From contig CALCOY010000021.1 of assembly GCA_937897325.1 (NCBI GenBank), positions 1 through 64,000 of the forward strand: 64,000 nucleotides of DNA. The letters run 5' to 3'. The position numbers were made by a program, and so were the translations under genes. Shown piece by piece: positions 26,778 through 34,589 of the stretch (position 1 is the stretch's first letter; each line of letters opens with the position of its first letter). The DNA is from an uncultured Shimia sp. (GTDB taxonomy: Bacteria > Pseudomonadota > Alphaproteobacteria > Rhodobacterales > Rhodobacteraceae). The notes below the pieces were generated by a model. It saw only the letters and a program-made list of their open reading frames with translations. It did no database searches and had not been told where the DNA came from.

Positions 26778-27464
26778 ATGCAGGAACATGTGATAGCGAT
26801 GTCCATTGCGAGTGCGACGTCTGCACTGGATACGCGTGGCTACTCGATCGAGGTTGTCGACGACTTCGAACAGGTTCTTGCCCTGTTTCCGCAAACCGGG
26901 CGGCAAGCGCAAACGCCAATGATGTCGATCGCCCGCCTCGACCTGACGACGGCAAATGCGTTCTGGCTTTTTTTGAGGTCGGCCGACGAGGTAGTTGGGA
27001 TGCTCGGCTGCAGGTCGATCGAGCTGGGCGAGGAGCCATTTGACAACTATCTGCGACGAACATCCCGGCTGCAGTATGAGCGCGATGAAGACCCGATCGA
27101 AGCCATTGCAGCGCCGGTTGCAAAGGAGTTGTGCGGTCAACTGATCTACATCGGCGAGCTACAATTCCGCGAAGAGCATAGGGGGAGTTTCGAAGTCCTG
27201 ACGGCGGTCGCCGACCTTGCCAAAGGGCTAAGCGCATTGCGGTGGCCTGGCTTCGACTGGATGTATGCTTTCATCCCCGACGAACACTTCAAGCTCGCGC
27301 GATGCTATGGCTTCAGCCTGCACATACCCGAGGCGATCAGGTGGAAGGACCCGGCACCCGTCGGGCGGAAAAACTCCCACTGGCTGATGGCTTGCCGACG
27401 CGATCACTACCGCCATGCGGTCGCTGCTGAAATGCGTGGATCAATCGGGCGAAGACGAGGGTAA
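26778..27464 (+). CDS. GNAT-like enzyme at the prophage left end
   Basis: 228 residues; an internal start at 26799 is possible and no strong ribosome site decides. The part from about 45 to 200 looks like an acyltransferase of the GNAT fold: a strand and helix at IYIGELQFREEHRG, then ADLAKGLSALRWPGFDWMYAFIPDEHFKLARCYGFS, like the CoA-binding loop and C-terminal half. The substrate is unknown. It lies between the transposase sites and the repressor region, where Mu has no gene. Its last 128 bases overlap, tail to tail, the XRE-PAS gene on the other strand. It could be a lysogenic-conversion gene or make a signal for its neighbour; the latter is speculation. Confidence 0.6.
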   Translation: MQEHVIAMSIASATSALDTRGYSIEVVDDFEQVLALFPQTGRQAQTPMMSIARLDLTTANAFWLFLRSADEVVGMLGCRSIELGEEPFDNYLRRTSRLQYERDEDPIEAIAAPVAKELCGQLIYIGELQFREEHRGSFEVLTAVADLAKGLSALRWPGFDWMYAFIPDEHFKLARCYGFSLHIPEAIRWKDPAPVGRKNSHWLMACRRDHYRHAVAAEMRGSIGRRRG

Positions 27465-28146
27465 ATCGTTCGCCCTCCGGGTCGACAACAGGCGCAAGCA
27501 CCCGGCGATACTTACCCGCCACTTGGTTCGCCCCGATCTGAACAGAAATCTCAACATCGTCGACCCTGTACTGCGAGGTCCTATGCACCTCAACATGGGT
27601 CTCAAGGATGTCGCGTAGGATCGGCGCGTCGAACTTCGCGATTTTGTCGCGGTAATCGTCGATACCCTCGAGTTCGAAGAATATGGTCGCCAAGCTGTCC
27701 GAGCCGAGATGCGCTGGCTGCGGTACCGCGTCACCATCTTGAACAGGGTAGAAGAGGTCCACCTTGTCGCGAAGCGCGCCGAAGTTGCGCAGGATGCTCT
27801 TCTCTCGCATCAGCCAATTGAGGACCATGTCCGTGGATATAGGATCACCGTCGCGGAGCGCTTCTATGTCTTGCCTCCGAAGATCTGAGTTCAGTCGATT
27901 GCCGAAGTTCGACTTTGCGGCCTTGATCGCCTCGATCGCAATAGCCGAGCGTTTCGATGAGAACGCCTCGAGCGGCAAGCCAAGCTCGGTGGCAATGGCT
28001 TCTACTGTTGAGAACGGGACCTCGCGGCCTTTGCTGATTTGGGTGTGAAGGGTCCCGTATCGGATGCCTGCAGCTTCGCAGACTGCCTTTAACGTCACAT
28101 CCCTATCATTACAGATTTCGAGTATTCTTTGTCCGGCGTTGATCAT
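27337..28146 (-). CDS. XRE-type regulator with PAS-like C-terminal domain
   Basis: 269 residues from ATG 28146, where GGAGG sits 5 bases upstream; a longer frame opens at 28200. Helix-turn-helix at about 1-62 (TLKAVCEAAGIRYGTLHTQI, then TVEAIATELGLPLEAF). The region from about 120 to 245 looks PAS-like, ending with the typical YRRVLAPVVDPEGERFTLVF strand pair. The last 30 residues are low-complexity and lie antisense to the GNAT-like gene. A DNA-binding head with a sensor-type tail suggests a ligand-responsive switch, additional to the c-type repressor encoded next to it. Confidence 0.7.
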   Translation of the reverse strand: MINAGQRILEICNDRDVTLKAVCEAAGIRYGTLHTQISKGREVPFSTVEAIATELGLPLEAFSSKRSAIAIEAIKAAKSNFGNRLNSDLRRQDIEALRDGDPISTDMVLNWLMREKSILRNFGALRDKVDLFYPVQDGDAVPQPAHLGSDSLATIFFELEGIDDYRDKIAKFDAPILRDILETHVEVHRTSQYRVDDVEISVQIGANQVAGKYRRVLAPVVDPEGERFTLVFARLIHAFQQRPHGGSDRVGKPSASGSFSARRVPGPST

Positions 28147-28286
28147 AATGACCTCCGAAAAATCCTCATATGTCGATTGATTAAAAAAACTGGACGTCAA
28201 CCTTTGCGGGTGGAATTCTTGCTTAACGAGTGTGCCGAAGATTTGGGGTAATCGCGGCGAGAGTGTGTTCCGAGGAGGGTGAATCG

Positions 28287-28478
28287 GTGTTGGAAGAGGT
28301 GTTGGAAGGCATGTCTGACGAAGAGCTTCTAGCGTTCATTGAAGCTACTTCGAACCAAGGTCTGATTTCACGTTCCGCGCTATCTCAATCAATCGCTCGA
28401 GCGGTACGTCTCCAAGAGCCTTCGCCAGATGCTTCTCAACATTCCTTCGGGGCTCGTCGAAGATCTGGGCGAGGGTGA
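28287..28478 (+). CDS. Possible 63-residue protein antisense to the repressor end
   Basis: GTG start with AGGAGGG 7 bases upstream, a strong ribosome site. The first half (MLEEVLEGMSDEELLAFIEA) is acidic and helical and looks protein-like; the second half, antisense to the last 134 bases of the repressor gene, does not. It could be a real small protein, or a chance frame. Confidence 0.3.
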   Translation: MLEEVLEGMSDEELLAFIEATSNQGLISRSALSQSIARAVRLQEPSPDASQHSFGARRRSGRG

Positions 28479-28878
28479 CGTCAAGTGCCTGGGCGCACTT
28501 CTGAAACACCTCCATCGTTACACTGGGATCGCCAATCTCGGCAGCCTCTATCTGATTTACAGAGACATCTGTTCGTGCTGACAAGTCGGATTGAGTGTAG
28601 CCTCGCATAGCCCTGTAGAACGCGAGATTGTTGGCTTGTCCCTCGACCAAGGGTTTTTGAGGGGCATCGCGAGGTTCAGTGCCATTCAATACCCAGTTCG
28701 GATTGACACCAAAGCGCGAACAGAAAGCTTCAACAAAACGGGTCGACGGTAGTTTCTCGTCGCTTTCGATGAAGCCCACCATTCCTTGACTGAAACCAAG
28801 CTCCTTACCCAGAGCGGCTTGTGACAACCTCTGCGACTTCCGAAAGTCGCGAATTCTCTCACCAATTGTGCTCGTCAT
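28345..28878 (-). CDS. Phage c-type repressor with two XRE helix-turn-helix domains
   Basis: 177 residues from ATG 28878; the frame opens at 28890. The first HTH is at about 5-60 (IGERIRDFRKSQRLSQAALGKELG, given here in parts: IGERIRDF, SQAALGKEL, SQGMVGFIE). A second is at about 85-140 (YTQSDLSARTDVSVNQIEAAE). It is divergent from the Ner-like gene and separated from it by an operator-like region, the classical c/ner arrangement of Mu. No protease-type C-terminal domain is visible, so it is not a LexA-like repressor. It is expected to keep the early operon silent. Confidence 0.75.
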   Translation of the reverse strand: MTSTIGERIRDFRKSQRLSQAALGKELGFSQGMVGFIESDEKLPSTRFVEAFCSRFGVNPNWVLNGTEPRDAPQKPLVEGQANNLAFYRAMRGYTQSDLSARTDVSVNQIEAAEIGDPSVTMEVFQKCAQALDVTLAQIFDEPRRNVEKHLAKALGDVPLERLIEIARNVKSDLGSK

Positions 28879-28890
28879 CCACAATTCCAC

Positions 28891-28947
28891 TTGACAACAA
28901 TAAAATATTGTTCGAAATAAACACCAATAGTGTTAGCCATAAACACC
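28891..28947. promoter_or_regulatory. Operator/early promoter region between repressor and Ner-like genes
   Basis: TTGACA at 28891-28896 may be the -35 of the early promoter. AACAATA-aaa-TATTGTT (28896-28912) and AACAC-caata-GTGTT (28920-28934) are perfect inverted repeats. ATAAACACC is repeated at 28917-28925 and 28939-28947, 22 bases apart. The AT-rich setting contrasts with the GC-rich genes around it. Confidence 0.6.
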
Positions 28948-28969
28948 TCCGACCTGTCAAGGATAAGTA

Positions 28970-29233
28970 ATGCCCAAAAACGACAATCATATCCAGCCCG
29001 GCTTGGTCTTCTATGAGTTGTGGGTCGGCGCCATGAAAGCGCGTGGTGCCAACATTACTGATTGGGCCAAGGCGCGGAACTTGGCCGTTGCTAATCTCAA
29101 GCCGATGGCCACTGGCGCCACTAACGGTGAAAAGTCCCGCCGGATCAGGGCCGAAATGATCGAAGAAGTTGGCATGGAGACCTTGATGTTTCTCCATGCA
29201 AAACGCCCACAGGCGGGAGCAGCCGGGCGATGA
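28970..29233 (+). CDS. Ner/Cro-like DNA-binding protein
   Basis: 87 residues. A single helix-turn-helix fills most of it (NITDWAKARNLAVANLKPMAT, then SRRIRAEMIEEVG). Size, position as first early gene and orientation opposite the repressor match Ner of Mu, which turns down early transcription and the repressor promoter. The assignment is from context as much as from sequence. The stop overlaps the next start (ATGA). Confidence 0.6.
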   Translation: MPKNDNHIQPGLVFYELWVGAMKARGANITDWAKARNLAVANLKPMATGATNGEKSRRIRAEMIEEVGMETLMFLHAKRPQAGAAGR

Positions 29234-29556
29234 CAGCGTCTCGCAAACCAACACTCCCCTCCGAGCCCGGCCAGCCTGTGGCCGACGTCCCAATTGGCTC
29301 GGACACTGACGGCACTGGCCACGGTCCCAACACAGGGCCGGTGCCGTCCTTTTCCATTCCCTTTGGGATCAGAGATGCCGCTGAGCCACTCACGGCGCGG
29401 CGCGCTGCGGGAAGTTTCCGCCCCACCTTCCTGCAGCGCCTTTATCGCGCGGTGTTCAGCCGTCGCGTCGCGGAACTGTTCGGCGACACCTTGGGTGCGC
29501 TGAGCATCTTCGTTCTTCTGTTTGCGGGCCTTTTCCTAGTGGAGATATTCAAGTGA
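29230..29556 (+). CDS. Hypothetical phage protein with C-terminal membrane anchor
   Basis: 108 residues. A Pro/Gly-rich hydrophilic N-terminal two thirds is followed by basic FLQRLYRAVFSRR and a C-terminal membrane segment (LSIFVLLFAGLFLVEIF). No known domain. Coupled by overlap to the genes on both sides, one of which encodes an exported surface protein. Confidence 0.6.
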   Translation: MTASRKPTLPSEPGQPVADVPIGSDTDGTGHGPNTGPVPSFSIPFGIRDAAEPLTARRAAGSFRPTFLQRLYRAVFSRRVAELFGDTLGALSIFVLLFAGLFLVEIFK

Positions 29557-30122
29557 AACACCTTTTGATTTCGACCTTTTTGACCCTCGGCGCCAGTGTT
29601 GCTTCGGCTGCCGTCTTGACATCAGACATAGGGGGCAAGTCTTGCCCAAAGGGTAGCGGCTGGAACCCGGTTCAGGCCGAATGCCAGTCCGATGCGCGTG
29701 AAGATGTAGCCTTCTTCGACTGCCCAAAGGGACTGTCCCTGCTGTGGTTGACCTACAAGCATTATCCCGATCCCAGCGGTCATCATATCGCGGTCGGTTG
29801 TGACTATGGCGCTGATGCACCGGAAGAGATGCTGGCAGAGGGGCCGATCTACGAGCCTACGCTGGGTTCGGGGCCGATCCCGGATATCTATGGTATTGGA
29901 ACGCCCCTTATGGTCTCGCTTGGTGGCCCGCTGCAGGCCTACTTGGACAGCAGCACCACATTCAGTCAGCGCTGCAAGAAACGGTTCTTGGGGGTTTGCT
30001 TGGAACGCAGGCCAATTGTGGATCAGGTGTTCAGCCCACCCGCACCGGAGGTACCCTTGCCCGCAGGGTTCTGGATGCTGCTGGCCGGGCTTGGCCTGCT
30101 GGGCTGGAGGGCGCGCAAATGA
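29553..30122 (+). CDS. Exported VPLPA-CTERM sorting-signal protein carried by the phage
   Basis: 189 residues with a signal peptide (about 1-19, ending ASA/AV). The mature part has three Cys pairs' worth of cysteines (CPKG occurs twice), suggesting disulphides. The C-terminus is VPLPAGFWMLLAGLGLLGWR followed by ARK: the VPLPA box, one membrane helix and a basic end. This is the Rhodobacteraceae variant of the PEP-CTERM signal, cut by a host exosortase. A phage early gene with this signal is unusual; a surface role such as blocking superinfection is possible but unproven. Confidence 0.65.
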   Translation: MKHLLISTFLTLGASVASAAVLTSDIGGKSCPKGSGWNPVQAECQSDAREDVAFFDCPKGLSLLWLTYKHYPDPSGHHIAVGCDYGADAPEEMLAEGPIYEPTLGSGPIPDIYGIGTPLMVSLGGPLQAYLDSSTTFSQRCKKRFLGVCLERRPIVDQVFSPPAPEVPLPAGFWMLLAGLGLLGWRARK

Positions 30123-30367
30123 ATGTGACCGCTCAGATTGCTCTGGCCGATCCGCGCCCAGGCCTCACCACGGCTGAGAAGCTGGAAGACCTGAAGATCG
30201 CCACGCGGGCTTACATGCGCGAGCGCACCAAGCATTCCGCGCCGCACCAGATGCCGAAAACCCGCGAGCGGGCCGCCGAGCTGGCGATCATCGCACACGC
30301 CAAGATCATCACCGGTGATGGGACGCTGGACGAGCTAATCCGCTACGCCCGGCGGTTGAACCTGTAG
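30119..30367 (+). CDS. Hypothetical small early protein
   Basis: 82 residues from ATG 30119, which overlaps the previous stop (ATGA). Charged and helical, with ATRAYMRERTKH and a C-terminal LDELIRYARRLNL. No family recognised. It is part of the closely packed early operon. Confidence 0.6.
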   Translation: MNVTAQIALADPRPGLTTAEKLEDLKIATRAYMRERTKHSAPHQMPKTRERAAELAIIAHAKIITGDGTLDELIRYARRLNL

Positions 30368-30371
30368 TCCG

Positions 30372-30620
30372 ATGCATTATGCGCGCCTCTCTTCCAGCCC
30401 ACGCCTGCAACGCGCCCTGAAGGCACTGCGCGAGGCGAAGGGTGAGATCAGCACCTACGAGCTGATCGCAAAAGCGCGCGTTGCTGCCGTCAACAGCGTG
30501 ATCTCCGAGCTGCGCGCCAATGGCGCCAAGATCACATGTCGGCAGCACTGCAAGGACGGTCAGCGCCGCTTTTTCTACACCCTGATTTCAGAACCGAAAG
30601 ACCCCAATGCAAAAGCCTGA
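30372..30620 (+). CDS. Small winged-helix-like early protein
   Basis: 82 residues. The part ALREAKGEISTYELIAKARV, then AVNSVISELRANGAKI, followed by RRFFYTLI, fits a winged helix-turn-helix of the kind found in phage early regions. Function is unknown; DNA binding is inferred. It overlaps the ParB-like gene by 14 bases. Confidence 0.6.
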   Translation: MHYARLSSSPRLQRALKALREAKGEISTYELIAKARVAAVNSVISELRANGAKITCRQHCKDGQRRFFYTLISEPKDPNAKA

Positions 30621-31461
30621 ATTGATCGAAACCGGCAGCTTTCCGATTTCGGATATCGGTGTCAGCAGCCGCCTGCGCGACGTAACCGAAGCCAGTGTTG
30701 AGAGCCTCATGAGGTCCATTGAGGAGGTTGGGCTACAGCAGCCCATCGTCCTGAGGAAGTTGGAGGGCAAGACCCGCGCCGAGGAGCGGTTTGTTTTGTT
30801 GGCTGGTGGCCACCGGCTAGAGGCATGCAAACGACTTGGCTGGGACGCGATCCCGAGCCAGATCTACGCCTGCACCGACGAATACGCCGATCTGATGGAG
30901 GTCGACGACAACCTGATCCGTAGAGACCTTTCGCCGCTTGAGATGGCGATCTTCATGGGTAAACGAAAAGCGGTCTATGAGCGCATTCATCCCTTGTCCA
31001 AGAAGGGTGCAAAAGGGAATGCTGCAAGCCGAGGCGCGCTAACCGCCAATTTGGCGGTTAGCGGGTTTGCGGTCGCTACGGCGGAACAGCTCGGCAAGCC
31101 CCTGCGCACTGTAGAGCGGCTTGTCCGAATTGGAACCAGCCTCTCCGAAAAGCAGCTGAAAGCCCTTAAGTCGGCACCGCGTCGGGTCCAATTGCAGGAC
31201 CTGGAGTTGATGGCCAAAACGACAGATGCGAAGGATCGAGACGTTATCGTGAGGGGCCTCGCTAGCGGTGAGGCCAAATCGGCGAAAGACGCCTTGTCCC
31301 GCCATCGCGGCAATCCCTCGGCCACCATCTCACCCGAAGACCAGAAGTACCTGCGCCTCATAGATGCCTTCAAACGGTGTCCGAAGGCGCGTCAAAGGCG
31401 GTTTGTCAGTGAGCATCTTGAAGAACTGCAAGCGCTGATCTGGGAGGTCAGCGGAAAATGA
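30607..31461 (+). CDS. ParB/Spo0J-family protein
   Basis: 284 residues. ParB N-terminal domain at about 8-110, with the CTP-binding type motif GGHRLEACKRLG and the NLIRRDLSPLEMA element. A central HTH region (about 150-200) contains ATAEQLGKPLRTVERLVRIG. ParB-like genes stand just before the transposase gene in Mu-like phages of Rhodobacterales; whether they partition DNA or act as regulators is not known. No ParA is encoded here. A 27-base palindrome lies inside the gene at 31037-31063. The stop overlaps the transposase start. Confidence 0.82.
   Translation: MQKPELIETGSFPISDIGVSSRLRDVTEASVESLMRSIEEVGLQQPIVLRKLEGKTRAEERFVLLAGGHRLEACKRLGWDAIPSQIYACTDEYADLMEVDDNLIRRDLSPLEMAIFMGKRKAVYERIHPLSKKGAKGNAASRGALTANLAVSGFAVATAEQLGKPLRTVERLVRIGTSLSEKQLKALKSAPRRVQLQDLELMAKTTDAKDRDVIVRGLASGEAKSAKDALSRHRGNPSATISPEDQKYLRLIDAFKRCPKARQRRFVSEHLEELQALIWEVSGK
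31037..31063. promoter_or_regulatory. 27-base perfect palindrome inside the ParB-like gene
   Basis: CGCTAACCGCCAA, T, TTGGCGGTTAGCG. Both arms of 13 match exactly. It does not resemble the canonical parS core. A palindrome of this length within a ParB-type gene could be the protein's own binding site; this is inference. Confidence 0.55.
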
Positions 31462-33584
31462 CGTCCGACCCCAACCCAACGAAGGAATGGTGGGCGGCAG
31501 AGGACTTGGCTGACAGTGGTCTGCCCGACGTCCCCGGCACCAAGCGCGGGGTCAATGCCATGGCAAAGCGGATGGATTGGGGAAGCTTCCCGAAGAAGAT
31601 CCGCCGTAAACCGGGTCGGGGTGGCGGCACCGAGTATCACTGGACACTGCTACCCGTCGCGGCCCGCACAGCCCTGCTGAGTGGGGCGAAGCGTAAAAAA
31701 TCACAGGCTGATCGTGGGCTTGCCTGGGCTGAATTCGACCAGCTGCCGCACAAAGCCCGCGCAACCGCGCAAGAGCGACTGAGGGTTCTGCAGGCTATCG
31801 AAGAGCTGATGAAGGCCGGCCTGTCACAAAGTGTGGCGACCGATCAGCTGGCCAGGATCCACGGGTTTCACGCACGCACAATCTGGAACTGGATTGGCAT
31901 GGTCGAAGGTGTCGAAGATGCCGACAGGCTCGCGTACCTCGCGCCCAAGCGTCACAAGGCGCAACGCGCCGCTGCCAAACATGCCGACTATCGGGCCTTC
32001 ATGGACTACCTGAAGTCCCTCTATCTGGCCCCTGAGCGGCGCACTTTCGCACAATGCTTCCGCGAGGCTTTTGATCAGGCCAACCTCGAGCGCTGGTCGA
32101 TCCCCAATGAACGGACGGCCCTGCGGCGTCTGAAAAAGGAGGTGCCGCGCGTCACGCAGATCTTTGCCCGCGAAGGGCTTGCCGGGATGCACCGCTGCTA
32201 CCCGGCCCAGATCCGCGACAGGACCGGCCTGACAGCCATGGAAGCGGTGAACGCCGACTGCCACAAGATCGACGTCTTCGTGAAGTGGCCGGACGGGACC
32301 GTCAACCGCCCCCAGATCGTCGCCTTCCAGGATCTCTATTCTGGCAAGGTGCTGTCCTGGCGGGTCGATCACAACCCGAACAAGGTCATGGTCATGGCGG
32401 CATTTGGTGAGCTGGTCGAGACCTACGGCATTCCGCGCCGTTGCCTCTTCGACAACGGGCGCGAATTTGCAAACAAGTGGATGACCGCCGGTGCTGAGAC
32501 CCGCTTCCGGTTCAAGATCCTCGACGAGGATCCGGTGGGTGTTCTCCCACTGCTGGGCATCCAGATCCATTGGGCCACGCCGGGCCATGGTCAGGCAAAG
32601 CCGATCGAACGCGGGTTCCGGGATTTCGCCAGCGACATCGCCAAGGATCCGCGCTTTGCGGGCGCCTACGTCGGCAATCGACCCGACGCCAAACCAGACA
32701 ACTATGGAAGCCATGCAGTGCCTGTCGAGCGGTTCCTGCAAGTCCTGGGCGAAGGCATTGAAAAGCACAATGCGCGCCCAGGGCGTCTATCCAAAACGGC
32801 GGCAGGACGTTCCTTCGACGAGACTTTCGCAGAGAGCTACGCAACGGCTCCTATCCGCAAGGCAACGGAGCAGCAGAGACGGCTTTGGCTGATGGGTCAG
32901 CAGATCGGCAAGCTCAACGCCAACAACGGCGAATTCAAGGCGTTTGACAACCACTACTACAGCGAGTGGATGTCGGAACATGCAGGTGAGCGCATGGTTG
33001 CGCGCTTCGACCCCGAAGACCTGCATGCCGGGCTGTGGATGTACAGCGTCGACGGCGAGTTCATGGGCTTTGCCGAGTGCCGCCAAGCTGTCGGGTTCTT
33101 CGACATCACGGAGAGCAAGGAAGAGGCGCGTCGCAAGCGCCGCCGCGCCAAGCTGCAACGCGACCTTCGCGATGCGCATACGCCGATTTCAATCGAGCAG
33201 ATCCAGGCCGATATGGACGCCCGCGCACCCGAGGCGCCGGAAGACCTGACGGCTAAGGTGGTCAGCCCGGTGTTCGGCGCCGTCAAAGCGCCGGTGCCGC
33301 ACGAAAAGCGGACCTATGAGACGCCCGACAACCCGGAAGTAGAGGAGATGCGCGAGGCCATGGTCGTTGAGATGGACGATCTGCGCAAAGCGCCCGGCGC
33401 ATCGCCAGACTTGCGGCCAGAAGAACAGCGGTTCCTGCGCGCTCTCGACATCATTGACAGAAGCGATCGCGGCGAGCGGATCGGTAAGGCCGATGTCGAC
33501 TGGCTGCAGGTCTATCGCACCACCCCGGAATATCAGGCGCAAGCCGCCATGAGAGAGGACTTTGGAGACGACGAGGTGGGCTGA
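31458..33584 (+). CDS. Mu-type transposase MuA
   Basis: 708 residues. An N-terminal winged helix (about 8-65, EWWAAEDLADSGLPDVPGTK) should bind the internal enhancer. Helical end-binding domains follow (about 85-245). The catalytic core has D267 (NADCHKID), D332 (LFDNGREF) and E384 (GHGQAKPIERGFRDF), nearly the spacing of Mu D269/D336/E392. The C-terminal part includes the beta-barrel region and a long charged tail likely to contact MuB. It cuts and joins the phage ends during integration and replicative transposition. All key residues are present, so it should be active. Confidence 0.95.
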   Translation: MTSDPNPTKEWWAAEDLADSGLPDVPGTKRGVNAMAKRMDWGSFPKKIRRKPGRGGGTEYHWTLLPVAARTALLSGAKRKKSQADRGLAWAEFDQLPHKARATAQERLRVLQAIEELMKAGLSQSVATDQLARIHGFHARTIWNWIGMVEGVEDADRLAYLAPKRHKAQRAAAKHADYRAFMDYLKSLYLAPERRTFAQCFREAFDQANLERWSIPNERTALRRLKKEVPRVTQIFAREGLAGMHRCYPAQIRDRTGLTAMEAVNADCHKIDVFVKWPDGTVNRPQIVAFQDLYSGKVLSWRVDHNPNKVMVMAAFGELVETYGIPRRCLFDNGREFANKWMTAGAETRFRFKILDEDPVGVLPLLGIQIHWATPGHGQAKPIERGFRDFASDIAKDPRFAGAYVGNRPDAKPDNYGSHAVPVERFLQVLGEGIEKHNARPGRLSKTAAGRSFDETFAESYATAPIRKATEQQRRLWLMGQQIGKLNANNGEFKAFDNHYYSEWMSEHAGERMVARFDPEDLHAGLWMYSVDGEFMGFAECRQAVGFFDITESKEEARRKRRRAKLQRDLRDAHTPISIEQIQADMDARAPEAPEDLTAKVVSPVFGAVKAPVPHEKRTYETPDNPEVEEMREAMVVEMDDLRKAPGASPDLRPEEQRFLRALDIIDRSDRGERIGKADVDWLQVYRTTPEYQAQAAMREDFGDDEVG

Positions 33585-33845
33585 GCAGCCCGCAATGGAA
33601 TTCGACCATCCGCTCCCCAAGACAAGCGCCGATGGTCTCCCGATCCAACAAGCAACGAGCCAGGGACTACCGAGGTCGCTGTACGGGGAGCATAGGAGAG
33701 GGTCGCTGCGGCGAAGCAAGACGGGGCCTGTGCCGGGCCTCAAGGCACCCCGCAGGGAAAGCCGTTTCGGGCGGCAGGCAGAGAAGCAGTACGGACCTGT
33801 CGCTAGAGCCACTTGAGGCGGCAGGACATCCCGCAAGGAGGAAGC
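33585..33845 (+). ncRNA. Structured GC-rich gap between MuA and MuB genes
   Basis: 261 bases without a recognisable gene; a frame from TTG 33562 to 33816 is open but its product is basic low-complexity. Helices visible: GACCATC/GATGGTC (33604-33610 with 33631-33637), AGGTC-TGTAC pairing with GTACG-GACCT (33673-33684 with 33789-33798, two-base bulge), and GTGCC/GGCAC (33730-33734 with 33744-33748) on a CGGG/CCCG base. It ends at the MuB ribosome site AAGGAGG. It could be an mRNA leader controlling MuB, or a small RNA. Confidence 0.45.
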
Positions 33846-34589
33846 ATGAACCAAGAGCTTAACATCGGGTCCAGTATTCAGCCGCTGCGCAACGTCGCGG
33901 CGCTGATGACGCTGACAAATACAGTGCAACATCGGGCCTTCGGCCTGCCCGGCATAGGGGTCTTTTATGGCCATGCCGGTCTGGGAAAGACCTCGGCCGC
34001 ATCTTACGCGACGATCAAGAGCGACGCTGTCTACATTGCCATGCAGCGCACTTGGACCGCCAAGTCGATGTTGAAGCAGATCCTGATGGAGATGCTCAAC
34101 CACGAGCCGCGCGGGACGATCCCGGATCTGGCCAATCAGGTGAACAGCGAATTGCTGAGATCGGGGCGCATGCTGATCATCGACGAGGCCGACTACGCGG
34201 TCGAAAAGAACCTGATCGATCATATCCGGGACATTCACGACAACTCGCAATGCGCGGTCGTCCTGATCGGGGAAGAGAAAATGCCCCAGAAGCTCCGCAA
34301 ATGGGAGCGGTTTCATGACCGGGTTCTCAAGTTCGTCGCGGCAGAGCCCTGCGATCTCAAGGACGCCAAGATGCTGGCAAAGGTCTATGCAGCCGGCCTG
34401 ACCGTTCACGACGATCTGATGACCAGCATCGTTGAGCAGAACCAGGGCAACTCACGCCGGATCAGCCGGGCGCTGGCCAACGTTTACGCCCAATGCCGCG
34501 TTGAGGGGATCTCGGACGTCTCGGCGAGCAGCTGGGGCAACCGAGCCTTGACGGTTGGGGAGACGCCCAAACCCCGGAAGGATCTGTAA
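33846..34589 (+). CDS. Mu-type transposition ATPase MuB
   Basis: 247 residues from ATG 33846, with AGGAGG upstream; the frame opens at 33813. AAA ATPase with Walker A GHAGLGKT (42-49) and Walker B MLIIDEAD (109-116). MuB forms ATP-dependent filaments on target DNA, stimulates MuA and gives target immunity. It begins with a short region rather than the long HTH head of Mu MuB, as in shorter B3-type homologues. One-base overlap with the next gene. Confidence 0.92.
   Translation: MNQELNIGSSIQPLRNVAALMTLTNTVQHRAFGLPGIGVFYGHAGLGKTSAASYATIKSDAVYIAMQRTWTAKSMLKQILMEMLNHEPRGTIPDLANQVNSELLRSGRMLIIDEADYAVEKNLIDHIRDIHDNSQCAVVLIGEEKMPQKLRKWERFHDRVLKFVAAEPCDLKDAKMLAKVYAAGLTVHDDLMTSIVEQNQGNSRRISRALANVYAQCRVEGISDVSASSWGNRALTVGETPKPRKDL

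Noticed and set aside
32491-32892. Open frames of over 100 codons in other frames of MuA, gp29, the tape measure and similar genes
   Set aside because: Composition is that of shadow frames in GC-rich DNA; no recognisable conserved words, unlike the methylase +1 frame.
33562-33816. An 84-codon gene between MuA and MuB
   Set aside because: TTG start inside MuA, no ribosome site, low-complexity basic product, and strong complementary arms that fit RNA structure better.
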